Shown: positions 32,890-42,479, counted from the first letter of the stretch. The stretch: 64,000 nucleotides of DNA from Myxococcota bacterium (GCA_022710975.1 JAKLGA010000006.1:248001-312000), one strand, 5' to 3'. Numbers and translations: made by a program. Notes: generated by a model not told the origin, from the sequence alone.

Positions 32890-35800
32890 ATGCGGGACGA
32901 AGGTCTGCTCCTCGGAGTCCTGGCGGTCCAGCTCGGTTTCGCCACGCCGGCCCAGATCATGGCAGCGGCCGCGTCCTGGTCGACCCGCGCCGAGCAGCAC
33001 GGCCTGGCCCAGGAGCTCGAGCAGCAACACGTCCTCTCCCGCGCGCAGCGCGCGCTGCTCGAGGGCATGCTGGCCGAGGCCCTGGCCCAGCACGGCGGCG
33101 ATCCCCGGCGCACCCTGGACTCCCTGGGCGGCCCGGAGCTCCTGGCGCGCAGCCTGGGGGGCTCCTTCGTGCTCGCGCCGCCCGCGGTCACGCCGCCCGG
33201 GGATCCGGGCGCGGGGGATCTCGCGGTCACCCGGGAGCAGCCGGGGCGCTACAGCCTGGTGGCCAGGGAGGAGCCGGGCGCGGCCGGGACGCCGCTGCCG
33301 GCCGAGATCGGCCGCGGCGGGCTGGGGCGGGTGCTGCTGGTGATGGACGAGCACCTGGGGCGCAAGGTCGCCATGAAGGAGCTGCTCGCCGGCGTCGGCA
33401 CCCAGGGCGAAGCGCTCTCCGGCCCTCAGTTCACCGCCACGGCGCGCTTCCTGCGCGAGGCGCGGGTCACCGGGCAGCTCGAGCACCCGAACATCGTGCC
33501 GGTGTACGAGCTCGGCCGGCGTCCGGACGGCGGCCTGTACTACACCATGAAGCTGGTGCGCGGGCGCACGCTGGGCGCGTCGCTCTCCCTGGCCGCCGAT
33601 CTGCAGGGCCGGCTGGGCCTGCTCGGCCACGTGGTCGACCTGTGCCAGGCCGTGGCCTATGCCCACTCCCGCGGGGTGATCCACCGGGACATCAAGCCCG
33701 ACAACGTCATGCTGGGGGAGTTCGGCGAGACCGTCGTGCTGGACTGGGGCCTGGCCAAGCTGCGCGGGCAGGAGGACCTGCGAGGCGCGGAGCTCATGCG
33801 CGGCCTGCAGCGCCTGCAAGGGGCCGGGGCGAACCAGACCGTGGACGGCGCGGCCCTGGGTACGCCGGCCTACATGAGCCCTGAGCAGGCCCTGGGGAAG
33901 CTGGACGCGGTGGACGAGCGCTCGGACGTCTGGAGCCTGGGCGCGGTGCTGTACGAGCTCCTCACCGGCCGGCCGCCCTTCACCGGCGAGACCGTCTTCG
34001 AGATCATCGGCAAGGTGCTGCAGCACCCGATCCAGCCGGTCCGCGCGATCTGTCCCCAGGCTCCGCCGGAGCTGGCGGCCGTGGCCGAGAAGGCCCTGCG
34101 CCGCGAGCCGCGCGAGCGCTACCAGTCCGCCAGGGAGCTGGCCGCCGAGCTGGAGGCCTACCAGAGCGGCCTGCGGGTGGGGGCGTACTCCTACTCGGCC
34201 TGGGAGCTGCTCGGGCGGTTCTTCGGTCAGCACCGCATCCTGGCCATCGCCGGCCTGGTGGTGCTGCTGGCGATCGGCGCGAGCAGCGCGCTGGTGTTCC
34301 GCGCCTGGCGCCAGAGCGAGGCGGCCCTGGCCTCCGAGCAGCGGGCGCGGGCGGAGGCCGAGCTGAGCGGGCTCGTGGACAGCCAGCACCTGTCGCAGGG
34401 CCTCCAGGAGAAGGCCGAGCGCCTGCTGGGCGAGCGGGATCTGCTGGGCGCCGAGGTGTTCGCGGCCGCATCCCTGGTGCACAACCCCGCCAACCCCTTC
34501 GGGCGCGGAGGGCTGGCGGGCCTGCCCGCCCCGGCCCGGGCGGCCGCCGAGCGGACCCGCGTGGACGCGCACTCGACGCTCCAGGCGGCGCTGTCCCGGC
34601 GCGAGGAGGGCCACCTGGCCTACCTCGGCGCGCACCGCGACGCGGTCTACGCGCTGGACTTCTCGCCTGGGGACGCCTGGCTGGCCTCCACCGGGAAGGA
34701 CGGGCAAGTCTGGGTCCAGCCTCTCCGGGAGCCCGGTTCGCCCGCCCGGAGCTTCGACGCCGGTCACGGCTTTACGCCGTGCCTGGCGTTCTCCCCCGAC
34801 GGCGCGCTGCTGGCCACGGCGGGCTTCGACGGCCAGGTCCGGCTGTGGCGCGTCCCGACCTGGCAACCCGCCGGGCAGCTCCAGGGTCACTCCCGCCAGG
34901 TGCTGGCCGTGGCCTGGGCTCCGGACGGACGCAGCCTCGCCTCCGCCGGCCGCGACCAGGAGGTGCGGCTGTGGGACGTGGAGCGCCTCGCGCTGCGGCG
35001 CACGCTGGCGGGCGCCGGCAACATCCTGGTGCGGCTGGCCTTCTCCGCAGACGGCAAGTACGTCCTGGGCGCGGGGAACGAGCCCGTGGTCCACGCGTGG
35101 GAGACCGCGACGGGCAAGCACCTGCCTGCGCTGCGCGGCCACACCGACGCTGTCTACGGCCTGGCCTTCTCCCCCGCCGGGGATCTGCTGGCCACGGCCA
35201 GCTGGGATCGGGACATCCGCCTGTGGAGCTGGCCGTCGCGAACCCCGGCCGGCCTGCTGCGGGGTCACCAGGGCTGGGTCGGCCAGCTGGCCTTCTCCCC
35301 CGACGGGAAGCGGCTGGCCTCGGCCAGCTGGGATCAGACCGTCAAGATCTGGGATCTCGAGGAGCGCAGGCTGAGCGCCACCTTGCGGCACGGCACGGGC
35401 GTGGTGCTGGCGGTGGCCTTCTCGAGGTCCGGCGCGCTGCTGGCCTCGGCGGGCGCCGATCGGCAGGTGCGGCTGTGGCAGCGCACGCCCAACCCGCTCA
35501 GGCGCTCCCTGGTGGGTCACACCGGCGAGGTGCGCGCCCTGGCCTACCGCGCCGACGGGCAGCGCCTGGCCAGCGCCGGGCGGGACGGCACCATCCGGGT
35601 GTGGGGGCTCCCCGCGGGCAGCGAGGCCCTCCGCCTGACCGGGCACCAGGGCGGGGTGGAGGCCCTGGCCTTCCTGGGGCCGAGCGAGCTGGCTTCGGCC
35701 GGGCTCGACCGGAAGGTCATGGTCTGGGGCGAGAACGGCCTGGCCCGAGAGCTGGGCCAGATGAAGGGCCCGGTCATGTGCCTGGCCGCGAGCCATCGGG

Positions 35801-36468
35801 GAGACCTGGTGCTGAGCGGCGACGCCGAGGGCGATCTGCAGCTCTGGGACGCGCAGGGCGCGCGGCCTCCCCGGACCCTGACGGGGTCCCGGGGCCAGCT
35901 GTGGTCCGCGCTCTTCTTGCCGGGCGACCGGCGGGTCCTGGCCAGCGGGCTGGATCCGCGCCTGCTGGTCTGGGACGTCGACCGCCCGGGCGAACCCACC
36001 AGCCTGGGCGTGGCGCCCTCCTCGGTCTACGCGCTGGCCCTCGCGCCCGACGGGGATGGGCTGGCGGTGGGCGTCGATCGCGCCGTGGAGCTCTGGTCCC
36101 TGGCGCGGGGACAGCGCCTGGCGCGCCTCGAGGTCGAGGAGGGCACCATCGTCCAGCTGGCCTTCTCGCCCGACGGTCGGCTGCTGCTGTCGGGCGGCGA
36201 CGACAACACCGCCCGGCTGTGGGATCTGTCCGCGCGGGCGCTGGTGCAGGTCACCCGGCTCACGGGGCAGGTCAAGGCCGGCGCCTTCTCCCCGGACGGC
36301 GCCGAGGTGGCGCTGAACGACAGCGAGCTCATCCGCCTGGAGTCCCTCCGGCTGGATCTGTGGAAGCGCCCGCCGCTGGCGCTGCAGCGCGAGGCCGAGG
36401 CCCGCGCGGGCGTTCGCCTGGAGGGTTTCGGCCTGGTCCGCGAGGCGGGCGGCGGCGGCGCGCCGTGA
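32890..36468 (+). CDS. Ser/Thr protein kinase with 14 WD40 repeats, planctomycete-type layout
   Basis: 1192 residues. Residues 1-80 form the helical pre-kinase domain common in planctomycete kinases (GVLAVQLGFATPAQIMAA, ALLEGMLAEALAQHGGD). The kinase domain (~135-430) has a GRGGLGRV loop, Lys163, an intact HRDIKPDN catalytic loop and DWG in place of DFG, a frequent variant in that kinase group. The APE-equivalent is MSPEQ. A transmembrane helix follows at ~455-473 (ILAIAGLVVLLAIGASSAL), then a coiled linker. Fourteen WD40 repeats (~575-1185; for example LAFSPDGKRLASASWDQTVK) could form two seven-bladed propellers outside the cytoplasm. It is predicted to be active. Its stop abuts the convergent aminopeptidase stop in TGATCA. 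Confidence 0.9.
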   Translation: MRDEGLLLGVLAVQLGFATPAQIMAAAASWSTRAEQHGLAQELEQQHVLSRAQRALLEGMLAEALAQHGGDPRRTLDSLGGPELLARSLGGSFVLAPPAVTPPGDPGAGDLAVTREQPGRYSLVAREEPGAAGTPLPAEIGRGGLGRVLLVMDEHLGRKVAMKELLAGVGTQGEALSGPQFTATARFLREARVTGQLEHPNIVPVYELGRRPDGGLYYTMKLVRGRTLGASLSLAADLQGRLGLLGHVVDLCQAVAYAHSRGVIHRDIKPDNVMLGEFGETVVLDWGLAKLRGQEDLRGAELMRGLQRLQGAGANQTVDGAALGTPAYMSPEQALGKLDAVDERSDVWSLGAVLYELLTGRPPFTGETVFEIIGKVLQHPIQPVRAICPQAPPELAAVAEKALRREPRERYQSARELAAELEAYQSGLRVGAYSYSAWELLGRFFGQHRILAIAGLVVLLAIGASSALVFRAWRQSEAALASEQRARAEAELSGLVDSQHLSQGLQEKAERLLGERDLLGAEVFAAASLVHNPANPFGRGGLAGLPAPARAAAERTRVDAHSTLQAALSRREEGHLAYLGAHRDAVYALDFSPGDAWLASTGKDGQVWVQPLREPGSPARSFDAGHGFTPCLAFSPDGALLATAGFDGQVRLWRVPTWQPAGQLQGHSRQVLAVAWAPDGRSLASAGRDQEVRLWDVERLALRRTLAGAGNILVRLAFSADGKYVLGAGNEPVVHAWETATGKHLPALRGHTDAVYGLAFSPAGDLLATASWDRDIRLWSWPSRTPAGLLRGHQGWVGQLAFSPDGKRLASASWDQTVKIWDLEERRLSATLRHGTGVVLAVAFSRSGALLASAGADRQVRLWQRTPNPLRRSLVGHTGEVRALAYRADGQRLASAGRDGTIRVWGLPAGSEALRLTGHQGGVEALAFLGPSELASAGLDRKVMVWGENGLARELGQMKGPVMCLAASHRGDLVLSGDAEGDLQLWDAQGARPPRTLTGSRGQLWSALFLPGDRRVLASGLDPRLLVWDVDRPGEPTSLGVAPSSVYALALAPDGDGLAVGVDRAVELWSLARGQRLARLEVEEGTIVQLAFSPDGRLLLSGGDDNTARLWDLSARALVQVTRLTGQVKAGAFSPDGAEVALNDSELIRLESLRLDLWKRPPLALQREAEARAGVRLEGFGLVREAGGGGAP

Positions 36469-37986
36469 TCACCGTGTGGCCGGGGGCCGGGCGCCCGGGT
36501 CGAGCAGCTCGAGCAGGGTGAGCAGGCCGAAGCCGGTGCCGCCCCTGGGGTGGAGCCCGTGCTCGCGCTCCAGGAACGCGGGCCCGGCCAGATCGAGGTG
36601 GAGCCAGGCCGAGTCGCCCACGAACTCCCGCAGGAACATGGCCGCGCTGATGGCGCCGCCGTGGCGCGCGCCGGTGTTGCGGAGATCGGCCGTGTCGGAC
36701 TTGAGCGCGTCCCGCAGGTCGGCCCCGAGCGGCAGGCGCCAGACGTCCTCGCCGGCCCGGGCGGCCGCCGCCTCCACCCGCGCGCACCAGCCGTCGTGGT
36801 TGGAGAACAGCCCCGCGGTGGTCGGCCCGAGCGCGGCCTTGCAGGCGCCGGTCAAGGTGGCCAGGTCGAGGATCAGCTCGGGCTCGAGCTCCCGGGCCAG
36901 GCACAGGGCGTCGGCCAGCACCAGCCGGCCCTCGGCGTCCGGGTGGTTGATCTCCACGGTGCGCCCGTCGCGCGAGGCGACCACGTCCCCGGTCCTCATC
37001 GCCCGCCCGCCGGGCATGTTCTCCGCCAGCGGGATCAGCCCGTGCAGCTCCCAGGGCAGATCGAGCTCGGCCGCCGCGGCCAGGGCCGCCAGCACCACCG
37101 CCGCGCCGGCCATGTCCGCCTTCATCTCGAGCTGGCCCGCCTGGGGCTTGAGCGCCAGGCCGCCGGAGTCGAAGGTGATGCCCTTGCCCACCAGCACCAG
37201 GCGGCCGCGCGCCCGGGCGCGGCGCGGGCGGTGCTCCAGCCGGACCAGGCAGGGCGGCTCGGCGCTGCCGCGGGCCACCGCCAGGAGCAGCCCGCAGCGC
37301 TCCTTGACCAGCCGGCGGCGATCCCAGAGCCGCACCTGGAGCCCGTGCTCTCCCGCCAGGGCCGCGGCGCGGCTGGCGAACAGGCGGGGGGTCATGAGGT
37401 TCGGCGGGGTGTTGACCAGGTCGCGCGCGAGCTGCAGGGCCCGCCCGCCCACCCGGGCAGCGCGCAGGGCCTGGGCGAGCCCGGGCGCGTCCCGGCCTGT
37501 CCAGGCCAGCCGGCACACGCGCCGGCGCTCGACCCGGCGGCGCCCTCCGGCGCGCACGCCCGACCAGCGGTACCCTCCGGCCAGGGCGCCCAGGGCGGCG
37601 TGGCGGATGGCCGTGGCGGGCTCGAGGCCCTCGAGCGCGGGCACGCCCAGGACCCACTCCTGGGCGCCGTGCTCGCGGGCCAGGCGCGCGGCCCGGGCGC
37701 AGGCCTCGGCCAACGCCACCTCCTGGGAGGCCGGGGCGTCGATCCGGGCGCCGATGAACACCAGGCGGCACAGGCCCGGCCCCCCGCGCAGGCGTCCGCT
37801 CAGGCTCAACGACTGGCCCGCCCTGGCCGAGAAGTCCTCGGCCCGGGCCAGGCGCTTGAGCGCCCGCGGTTCGAACCCGGCCAGTCGCCGGCCCAGGTCC
37901 GCGGCCGCCTCCAGCCCCGCGACCGGCAGGGCGAAGAAGGGCGCGTCCAGGGCCTCCAGCTCTCGCCGCTCGTGCACGATCTCCAT
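36469..37986 (-). CDS. pepA: Leucyl aminopeptidase, M17 family
   Basis: 505 residues from the ATG at 37986-37984, with GAGGT upstream. M17 enzymes are hexameric two-metal aminopeptidases acting on N-terminal residues in the cytoplasm. The C-terminal catalytic domain carries VGKGITFDSGG (catalytic Lys, metal Asp) and NHPDAEGRLVLADAL (metal Asp/Glu and catalytic Arg; NTDAEGRL in the family). An additional metal-ligand segment is MKADMAGAAVV. The N-terminal domain is divergent and rich in Arg/Ala. It is divergent from the HAMP cyclase gene and convergent, end to end, with the WD40 kinase gene. Confidence 0.93.
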   Translation of the reverse strand: MEIVHERRELEALDAPFFALPVAGLEAAADLGRRLAGFEPRALKRLARAEDFSARAGQSLSLSGRLRGGPGLCRLVFIGARIDAPASQEVALAEACARAARLAREHGAQEWVLGVPALEGLEPATAIRHAALGALAGGYRWSGVRAGGRRRVERRRVCRLAWTGRDAPGLAQALRAARVGGRALQLARDLVNTPPNLMTPRLFASRAAALAGEHGLQVRLWDRRRLVKERCGLLLAVARGSAEPPCLVRLEHRPRRARARGRLVLVGKGITFDSGGLALKPQAGQLEMKADMAGAAVVLAALAAAAELDLPWELHGLIPLAENMPGGRAMRTGDVVASRDGRTVEINHPDAEGRLVLADALCLARELEPELILDLATLTGACKAALGPTTAGLFSNHDGWCARVEAAAARAGEDVWRLPLGADLRDALKSDTADLRNTGARHGGAISAAMFLREFVGDSAWLHLDLAGPAFLEREHGLHPRGGTGFGLLTLLELLDPGARPPATR

Positions 37987-38123
37987 GGGCTCACCTCGCT
38001 CCGGCCGGCCGCCGGCCCCTGCGGTAGCGTTCCACGGCCAGGTGGGGCTGTCAAAGCCGGCGGGGTACCCCAGAGGCGGGCGCGGGGGTTGATCTGGAAG
38101 GCGGATCGTGGTTCCCTCGGGGC

Positions 38124-39728
38124 GTGCGCGTCCCAATCTCGGTCAAGTACTCCATGCTGGTGCTGCTCGGCATCCTGGGCACGGCGGGCGTGCTGTTCGC
38201 CTTCCTGCTCGACCTGCTGCGCACCGAGGTGCACGACCAGCTCCTGGCCCGCGGCGAGTCCCTCACCCGCCAGCTCGCCTACTCCGTGGGACCGCTGATC
38301 CTCAGCAAGGACGAGGCCAAGATCGCCGCGGCCGCCAACAACGCGCTCAAGGATCCCGATCTGATCGAGGTGCTGGTGCTGGACGCGGACGGCCGCCCCC
38401 TGTCCGAGCGCGGGCCCGGCGCCAGGCAGATCGCCACCGACGTCTGGCTGAAGGAGCAGCTCACCACCTGCCAGGGCAAGGTCGAGGACCTGATCCAGGA
38501 TCGGCTGGCCTTCCTCGAGCCGCCCACCTTCGGCGGGGTGCGGCTCGGCTGCGTGGTGGTGCGCATGAGCCGCGCCCCCATCCAGCGCGCAGTGGAGGCG
38601 GTGGCCAGCCGGGTTCTGCTGGTCACCGCCGTGACCGCGGCGTTCATGATCCTGATCTCCTTCCTGCTGCTGCGGCGCAACCTGCGCCCGCTGGCACGGG
38701 TGATCGACGGCGTGCGGCGCATCGCCGAGGGCGACTTCTCGACCCGCCTGAGGGTCCGCAGCCACGACGAGATCGGGGAGCTGGCCACCGCCTTCAACGG
38801 TATGGCCGCGCGCACGGAGCTCTTCTTCCGCTACCTGGACAAGAGCATCGCCGAGCGCCTGACCCACGACGAGAGCCTGGCGCGGCCCGGCGGGCGCATC
38901 AAGGCCGTCTCGGTCGTGTTCGGCGACATGCGCGACTTCACCCCGCTGTCGAACACCCGCCCGCCCTCCGAGGTGGTGTGGATCCTGAACACCTACTTCG
39001 GCCTGCTGTTCCAGGTGGTCCATCACCACGGCGGCGTGGTGGACAAGACCATGGGCGACGCGATCATGTCCTTCTTCGAGGCCGAGGGCCCCGGGGACAC
39101 CCGGCACGCCCAGCGCGCCACCCTGGCCGCGGTGGCCATGCGGGCCGCGGTCTGGACGCTGGGGGAGCTGCTGCGCGACGCCCGCCGCCGCGGCATCCCG
39201 GTCCAGGTCGAGCCCTGCGACTTCGGCTTCTCCGTCGCCAGCGGGCGCCTGATCGTGGGCAACATCGGCACCGAGCAGCACCTGAACTACACGGTGTGCG
39301 GTCCGGCCGTGAACCTGGCCGCGCGGCTGCAGCAGGACACCCGCATGGGCGAGGTGATCGTCGATCGCTTCACCGCTGTGGACGTGGGCAGCCTGGTCCA
39401 GGTGCGCGCGCTGGCCCCGGTGCAGCCCAAGGGCTTCACCCTCCAGGAGAAGGTGACCCCCTACCTGGTGCTCGGGCTGGCGCCCAACGAGCTGGTGAAG
39501 CTGCGCGGGCTGCTGAAGCGCCTCTTCTCCGAGGGGTTCTTCCGCCGGCAGATCCTGCCGGCCAGCATGGACGGCAAGGCGCTGCCCGAGGACGTGCTGA
39601 CGAGCTACGTCGAGCAGCTCCAGGCGGCCGCCACCGCGGTGATCGGGCGCGATCCCCCGCCCTTCCTGATCACCGCCAGCCCGCTCGCGCAGGCCGCCTC
39701 GAAGCCGCCCGGCTCGACCAAGGCCTGA
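38124..39728 (+). CDS. Membrane-bound class III nucleotide cyclase with HAMP domain
   Basis: 534 residues from a GTG at 38124. Transmembrane helices at residues 8-30 and 163-183 bound a ~130-residue periplasmic sensor domain. A HAMP domain follows (~183-235: LRPLARVIDGVRRIAEGDFS, DEIGELATAFNGM). The cyclase domain (~255-420) has both metal aspartates (FGDMRDFT, Asp268; DKTMGDAIM, Asp312), Lys308 and the Asn/Arg pair in VNLAARLQ, so it should be active. A ~90-residue C-terminal helical extension has no recognised role. The start has no Shine-Dalgarno; TTGATC-17-TTCCCT ends six bases before it. Together with the cyclase at 3953, the window has two class III cyclases. Confidence 0.9.
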   Translation: MRVPISVKYSMLVLLGILGTAGVLFAFLLDLLRTEVHDQLLARGESLTRQLAYSVGPLILSKDEAKIAAAANNALKDPDLIEVLVLDADGRPLSERGPGARQIATDVWLKEQLTTCQGKVEDLIQDRLAFLEPPTFGGVRLGCVVVRMSRAPIQRAVEAVASRVLLVTAVTAAFMILISFLLLRRNLRPLARVIDGVRRIAEGDFSTRLRVRSHDEIGELATAFNGMAARTELFFRYLDKSIAERLTHDESLARPGGRIKAVSVVFGDMRDFTPLSNTRPPSEVVWILNTYFGLLFQVVHHHGGVVDKTMGDAIMSFFEAEGPGDTRHAQRATLAAVAMRAAVWTLGELLRDARRRGIPVQVEPCDFGFSVASGRLIVGNIGTEQHLNYTVCGPAVNLAARLQQDTRMGEVIVDRFTAVDVGSLVQVRALAPVQPKGFTLQEKVTPYLVLGLAPNELVKLRGLLKRLFSEGFFRRQILPASMDGKALPEDVLTSYVEQLQAAATAVIGRDPPPFLITASPLAQAASKPPGSTKA

Positions 39729-39746
39729 GGAACGATCCCGGGGAGC

Positions 39747-40136
39747 TCAGTGCAGCTCGGCGCCTGTCAGCAGGCCGCGGAGCGCGTGCAGGATGCCGTC
39801 GGGCCGGGTGTCGAGCCGCGCCCAGGCGCTCGCGCCGAGATCGGCGGCCAGGCGCGCCGGGGCGGCGGACTCGCCACCCACCAGCAGCAGGACCGGCAGA
39901 TCGCCACGCTCGTGGATCAGCGCCATGCTCTCGCGCGCGTCCCCCAGCTCGGCGTCCACCATGGCCACCGAGGGCACGTCCTGGGCCAGGGCCGCGCGCA
40001 CCTGGCGCTGGTCGCGGCACTCGAGCACCCGGAAGCCGAACCCCTCCAGCAGGATGCCGAGCAGCCGGCCCTTCTCCCCGTCCCTGGCGACCATGAGGAT
40101 GGCGGGCTCCGAGTTTGCTTCGTAGGCGTCGAGCAC
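39747..40136 (-). CDS. Divergent receiver-like (REC) protein
   Basis: 129 residues from a GTG at 40136-40134; no better start exists. The fold pattern is that of a response-regulator receiver: strand-helix alternation, VAMVDAELG with Asp61 at the phosphorylation position, and LGASAWARLD where YL-x-KP is expected. The conserved Lys and the switch Thr/Ser are not recognisable, and the acidic pocket near residues 16-19 (VARD) has one acid instead of two. There is no output domain. It is therefore a single-domain, partly degenerate receiver. It is divergent from a histidine-kinase-like gene 121 bases away and convergent with the HAMP cyclase gene. Confidence 0.65.
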   Translation of the reverse strand: MLDAYEANSEPAILMVARDGEKGRLLGILLEGFGFRVLECRDQRQVRAALAQDVPSVAMVDAELGDARESMALIHERGDLPVLLLVGGESAAPARLAADLGASAWARLDTRPDGILHALRGLLTGAELH

Positions 40137-40216
40137 GATGCCGGAGCGTAGATCCGCGCGGGTACCGGGTCAAGGGCTTCGCGCAGCGCCACGAAGATCC
40201 ACGCGGGACCGATGAC

Positions 40217-40246
40217 TTGACTCGCGCCACGGCCGGAACCTACACT
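40217..40246 (+). promoter_or_regulatory. Putative promoter for the histidine-kinase-like gene
   Basis: TTGACT (40217-40222), 18-base spacer, TACACT (40241-40246). The ATG at 40258 is eleven bases after the -10, so the leader is only about five bases and has no Shine-Dalgarno. Confidence 0.5.
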
Positions 40247-40257
40247 CGCTCGCACGC

Positions 40258-41331
40258 ATGAGCCTCTCGCGCCGCGCTCTCCGGTCGCTGCTGCCAGTGC
40301 CTGTGGCCCTGCTGCTCGGGTCGCTGATGGCGCTCGGCCTGGTGGTCAGCGCGGTCCAGGCGGACAGCCTGTCGCGCCTGGCGGTGGGCTTGCTGGCCGG
40401 GTTGCTGTTCGTGGCGCTGGGCGTCTGCACCTGGGCGGCCGTGCTGGTCTTCCGCGAGGCCCGGGCGCTGGCCGTGGCCTTCCACCAGCTCGCGGCCGAG
40501 CAGTCCCCCGCCATCCACCCCTCCGCACACCGCCTGCTGCAGGAGCTGGCCGAGGCCGCGGCCGAGCTGCAGGCGGCCCTGGACCAGCGCGACGCCGAGC
40601 GCCAGGAGGCGGAGCGGCTGGTGACCCGCGCCCTCCGCCGGGAGGCGCTGCTGCGCATGGCCTCCGGCGTGGTGCGCGAGGTGCAGCAACCGCTGGCCGG
40701 GGTGATCGGCTTCGCCGAGCTGGCCATGCGACAGCCGGGCGTCAGCGGCCAGCTCAAGACCTACCTGACCATGATCCTGCAGGAGTCGCGCGCTGGCCGC
40801 GACGCCCTCGAGCGCGTGGCGCAGCTGGCCGGGCTGCACGAGACCCCGCAGGAGGTGGAGGCGCTCGAGCTGAACCCCGTCGTATCCGAGGCCCTGCTGC
40901 TCCTGCGCGAGCCGCTGCAGGCGGCCGCCATCCAGCTCGTGGAGCGCCTGCAGCCCGGCCTGCCGCGCGTGCGGGCCAACGCCGCGCTCCTGCGCGGCGC
41001 CATCCAGGCCCTGGTGGACAACGCCCAGGAGGCCATGCAGCCCGGGCCAGGCCGGCTCGAGATCGCCAGCCAGCGCGGGCCGCTGGGCGCCACGCTGACG
41101 GTGCGCGACTCGGGCCCCGGGCTCCACCTGGCGGTGCAGCAGGACATGCTGTTCACCCCCTACCACTCGACCCGGGGGCGGCGCTCGGCGGGCTTCGGCC
41201 TGGCGCTGGCCGAGGCCGGGCTGGCGGCCATGGGCGGCCGGCTGGAGGTGGCCTCCGAGCCAGGCCAGGGCTGCGTGTTCTTCGTGCACCTGCGGGCGGC
41301 GGACGCCGCCGCTACTTCTGACGCGCCTTGA
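40258..41331 (+). CDS. Histidine-kinase-like protein lacking the phosphoacceptor histidine
   Basis: 357 residues. Two N-terminal transmembrane helices (~11-33, ~42-64) are followed by a coiled linker, a dimerisation helix and an HATPase domain. The H-box position reads RMASGVVREVQQPLAGVIGF, where relatives have a histidine before Glu in AHEINNPL-type sequences; Arg140 replaces it. The ATP-binding domain keeps the N box (VDNAQEAM), G1 (DSGPGL) and G2 (GFGLALAEAG). The protein may bind ATP, act as a phosphatase or dimerise with another kinase, but should not autophosphorylate in the standard way. It is divergent from the receiver-like gene. Its 3' end overlaps the convergent lipoprotein gene by 20 bases. 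Confidence 0.85.
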   Translation: MSLSRRALRSLLPVPVALLLGSLMALGLVVSAVQADSLSRLAVGLLAGLLFVALGVCTWAAVLVFREARALAVAFHQLAAEQSPAIHPSAHRLLQELAEAAAELQAALDQRDAERQEAERLVTRALRREALLRMASGVVREVQQPLAGVIGFAELAMRQPGVSGQLKTYLTMILQESRAGRDALERVAQLAGLHETPQEVEALELNPVVSEALLLLREPLQAAAIQLVERLQPGLPRVRANAALLRGAIQALVDNAQEAMQPGPGRLEIASQRGPLGATLTVRDSGPGLHLAVQQDMLFTPYHSTRGRRSAGFGLALAEAGLAAMGGRLEVASEPGQGCVFFVHLRAADAAATSDAP

Positions 41332-42427
41332 GCTCCTGCAAACGCTGGTTCATCTGGCGCCCCTCGCGGGCGCGGATGTTGTCCGGGTCGATCTGCAGGA
41401 CGCGGTCGTAGTAGGGCGCGGCCTCCTCGAGGCGCTCCTTGGCGAACAGCTCGGTGGCCTTGGCCATCCACTCGTCCACCAGCTTGCGCCGGGCTGGCTC
41501 CAGCTCGGCCAGGGCCTTCTTGGCCGCCTGGTGGCTCGGCCGGATGCGCAGCACCTTGCGCAGCGCCACGATGGCGCCCACCGTCTCGCCCTTCTTCGCC
41601 AGCGCCTGGCCCTCGGCCAGCAAGGCCGCGGCCTGGGTCTCCAGCGGATCGACCAGCGCCGGGGCCTCGGCCACCTCGGCGGGCGCAGGGGTGCGCCGCC
41701 GCGGAGCGGGCCTCGGCCGGTAGGTGGGGCGCCTGCGCTTCGCGGCCGGCGGACGCGTCTGGCCCGGGTCCCGGGGGCCGCCCGCGCCAGGGGAGAGGGC
41801 GGCGTCCTCGGCCTGGGCCAGCTCCTCGACCTCTCCCGGCAGCCGGCGCTCGCACTCGTCCAGCAGGCGCTCGAGGGTCATGGGCACCTCCAGGCTCGCC
41901 TCGAGGAGCTGCCAGCGCGCCTCCTCGAGCTTCTGGCGGGCGTCGTCCACGCGCCCGGCCGAGAAGGCCTCGCGGGCCTGCGCCACCAGCTCGTCCGCCT
42001 CCCGCATCACGCCCTGGACACGCTCCAGCACCGGCGTGGCCTTGCTCGAGACCGCGCGGTGGAGCCCGTCGGTCTCCGGGAGCTGGGACAGGAGGTCGCG
42101 GTAGTAAGCCACCGCCCGGAGGATGTCCCCCTCGGAGAAGCTCTCGTCTGCCCGCGCCAGGAAGGTCTCGACCTGGAACTGCGTGGCCTCCGCCACCTCC
42201 CGGAGCAGGGCGTCGTACTCCCCATCCGGGATGGTCTCGTCGAGCTTCAGCGGCTTGAGGGTGCGGTAGGCGGACAGCACCTCGCCGAGCTGGTAGTCAC
42301 GCCTGGCTGCGTCGAAGAGCTCGCGTGGCGAGGGGCCGCTAGCACAGCCCGCGCAAACCACCCATGTCACTAGGATCGCTGGGGAAACGAAGCCTGCCAG
42401 GCGGCGGTCTGCGGGGCGGTGATGCAC
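41312..42427 (-). CDS. TPR-containing lipoprotein
   Basis: 371 residues from a GTG at 42427-42425; an in-frame GTG at 42460 is equally free of a Shine-Dalgarno, so the start is uncertain. The signal sequence ends in VVCAGC. The mature part begins with helical repeats (GEVLSAYRTLKPLKLDE, ADESFSEGDILRAVAYYRDL). A Pro/Arg-rich linker follows (~residues 210-265), then C-terminal TPRs (KKGETVGAIVALRKVLRI, ERLEEAAPYYDRVLQIDPDN). It is probably a periplasm-facing assembly or scaffold lipoprotein. It lies 53 bases downstream of the helicase gene and may be the last gene of that operon. Confidence 0.75.
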   Translation of the reverse strand: MHHRPADRRLAGFVSPAILVTWVVCAGCASGPSPRELFDAARRDYQLGEVLSAYRTLKPLKLDETIPDGEYDALLREVAEATQFQVETFLARADESFSEGDILRAVAYYRDLLSQLPETDGLHRAVSSKATPVLERVQGVMREADELVAQAREAFSAGRVDDARQKLEEARWQLLEASLEVPMTLERLLDECERRLPGEVEELAQAEDAALSPGAGGPRDPGQTRPPAAKRRRPTYRPRPAPRRRTPAPAEVAEAPALVDPLETQAAALLAEGQALAKKGETVGAIVALRKVLRIRPSHQAAKKALAELEPARRKLVDEWMAKATELFAKERLEEAAPYYDRVLQIDPDNIRAREGRQMNQRLQELKARQK

Positions 42428-42479
42428 GCATCGAGGATACCCCGGAAAGAGCAGGACCACAAGGCCGATTCGACCGGTT

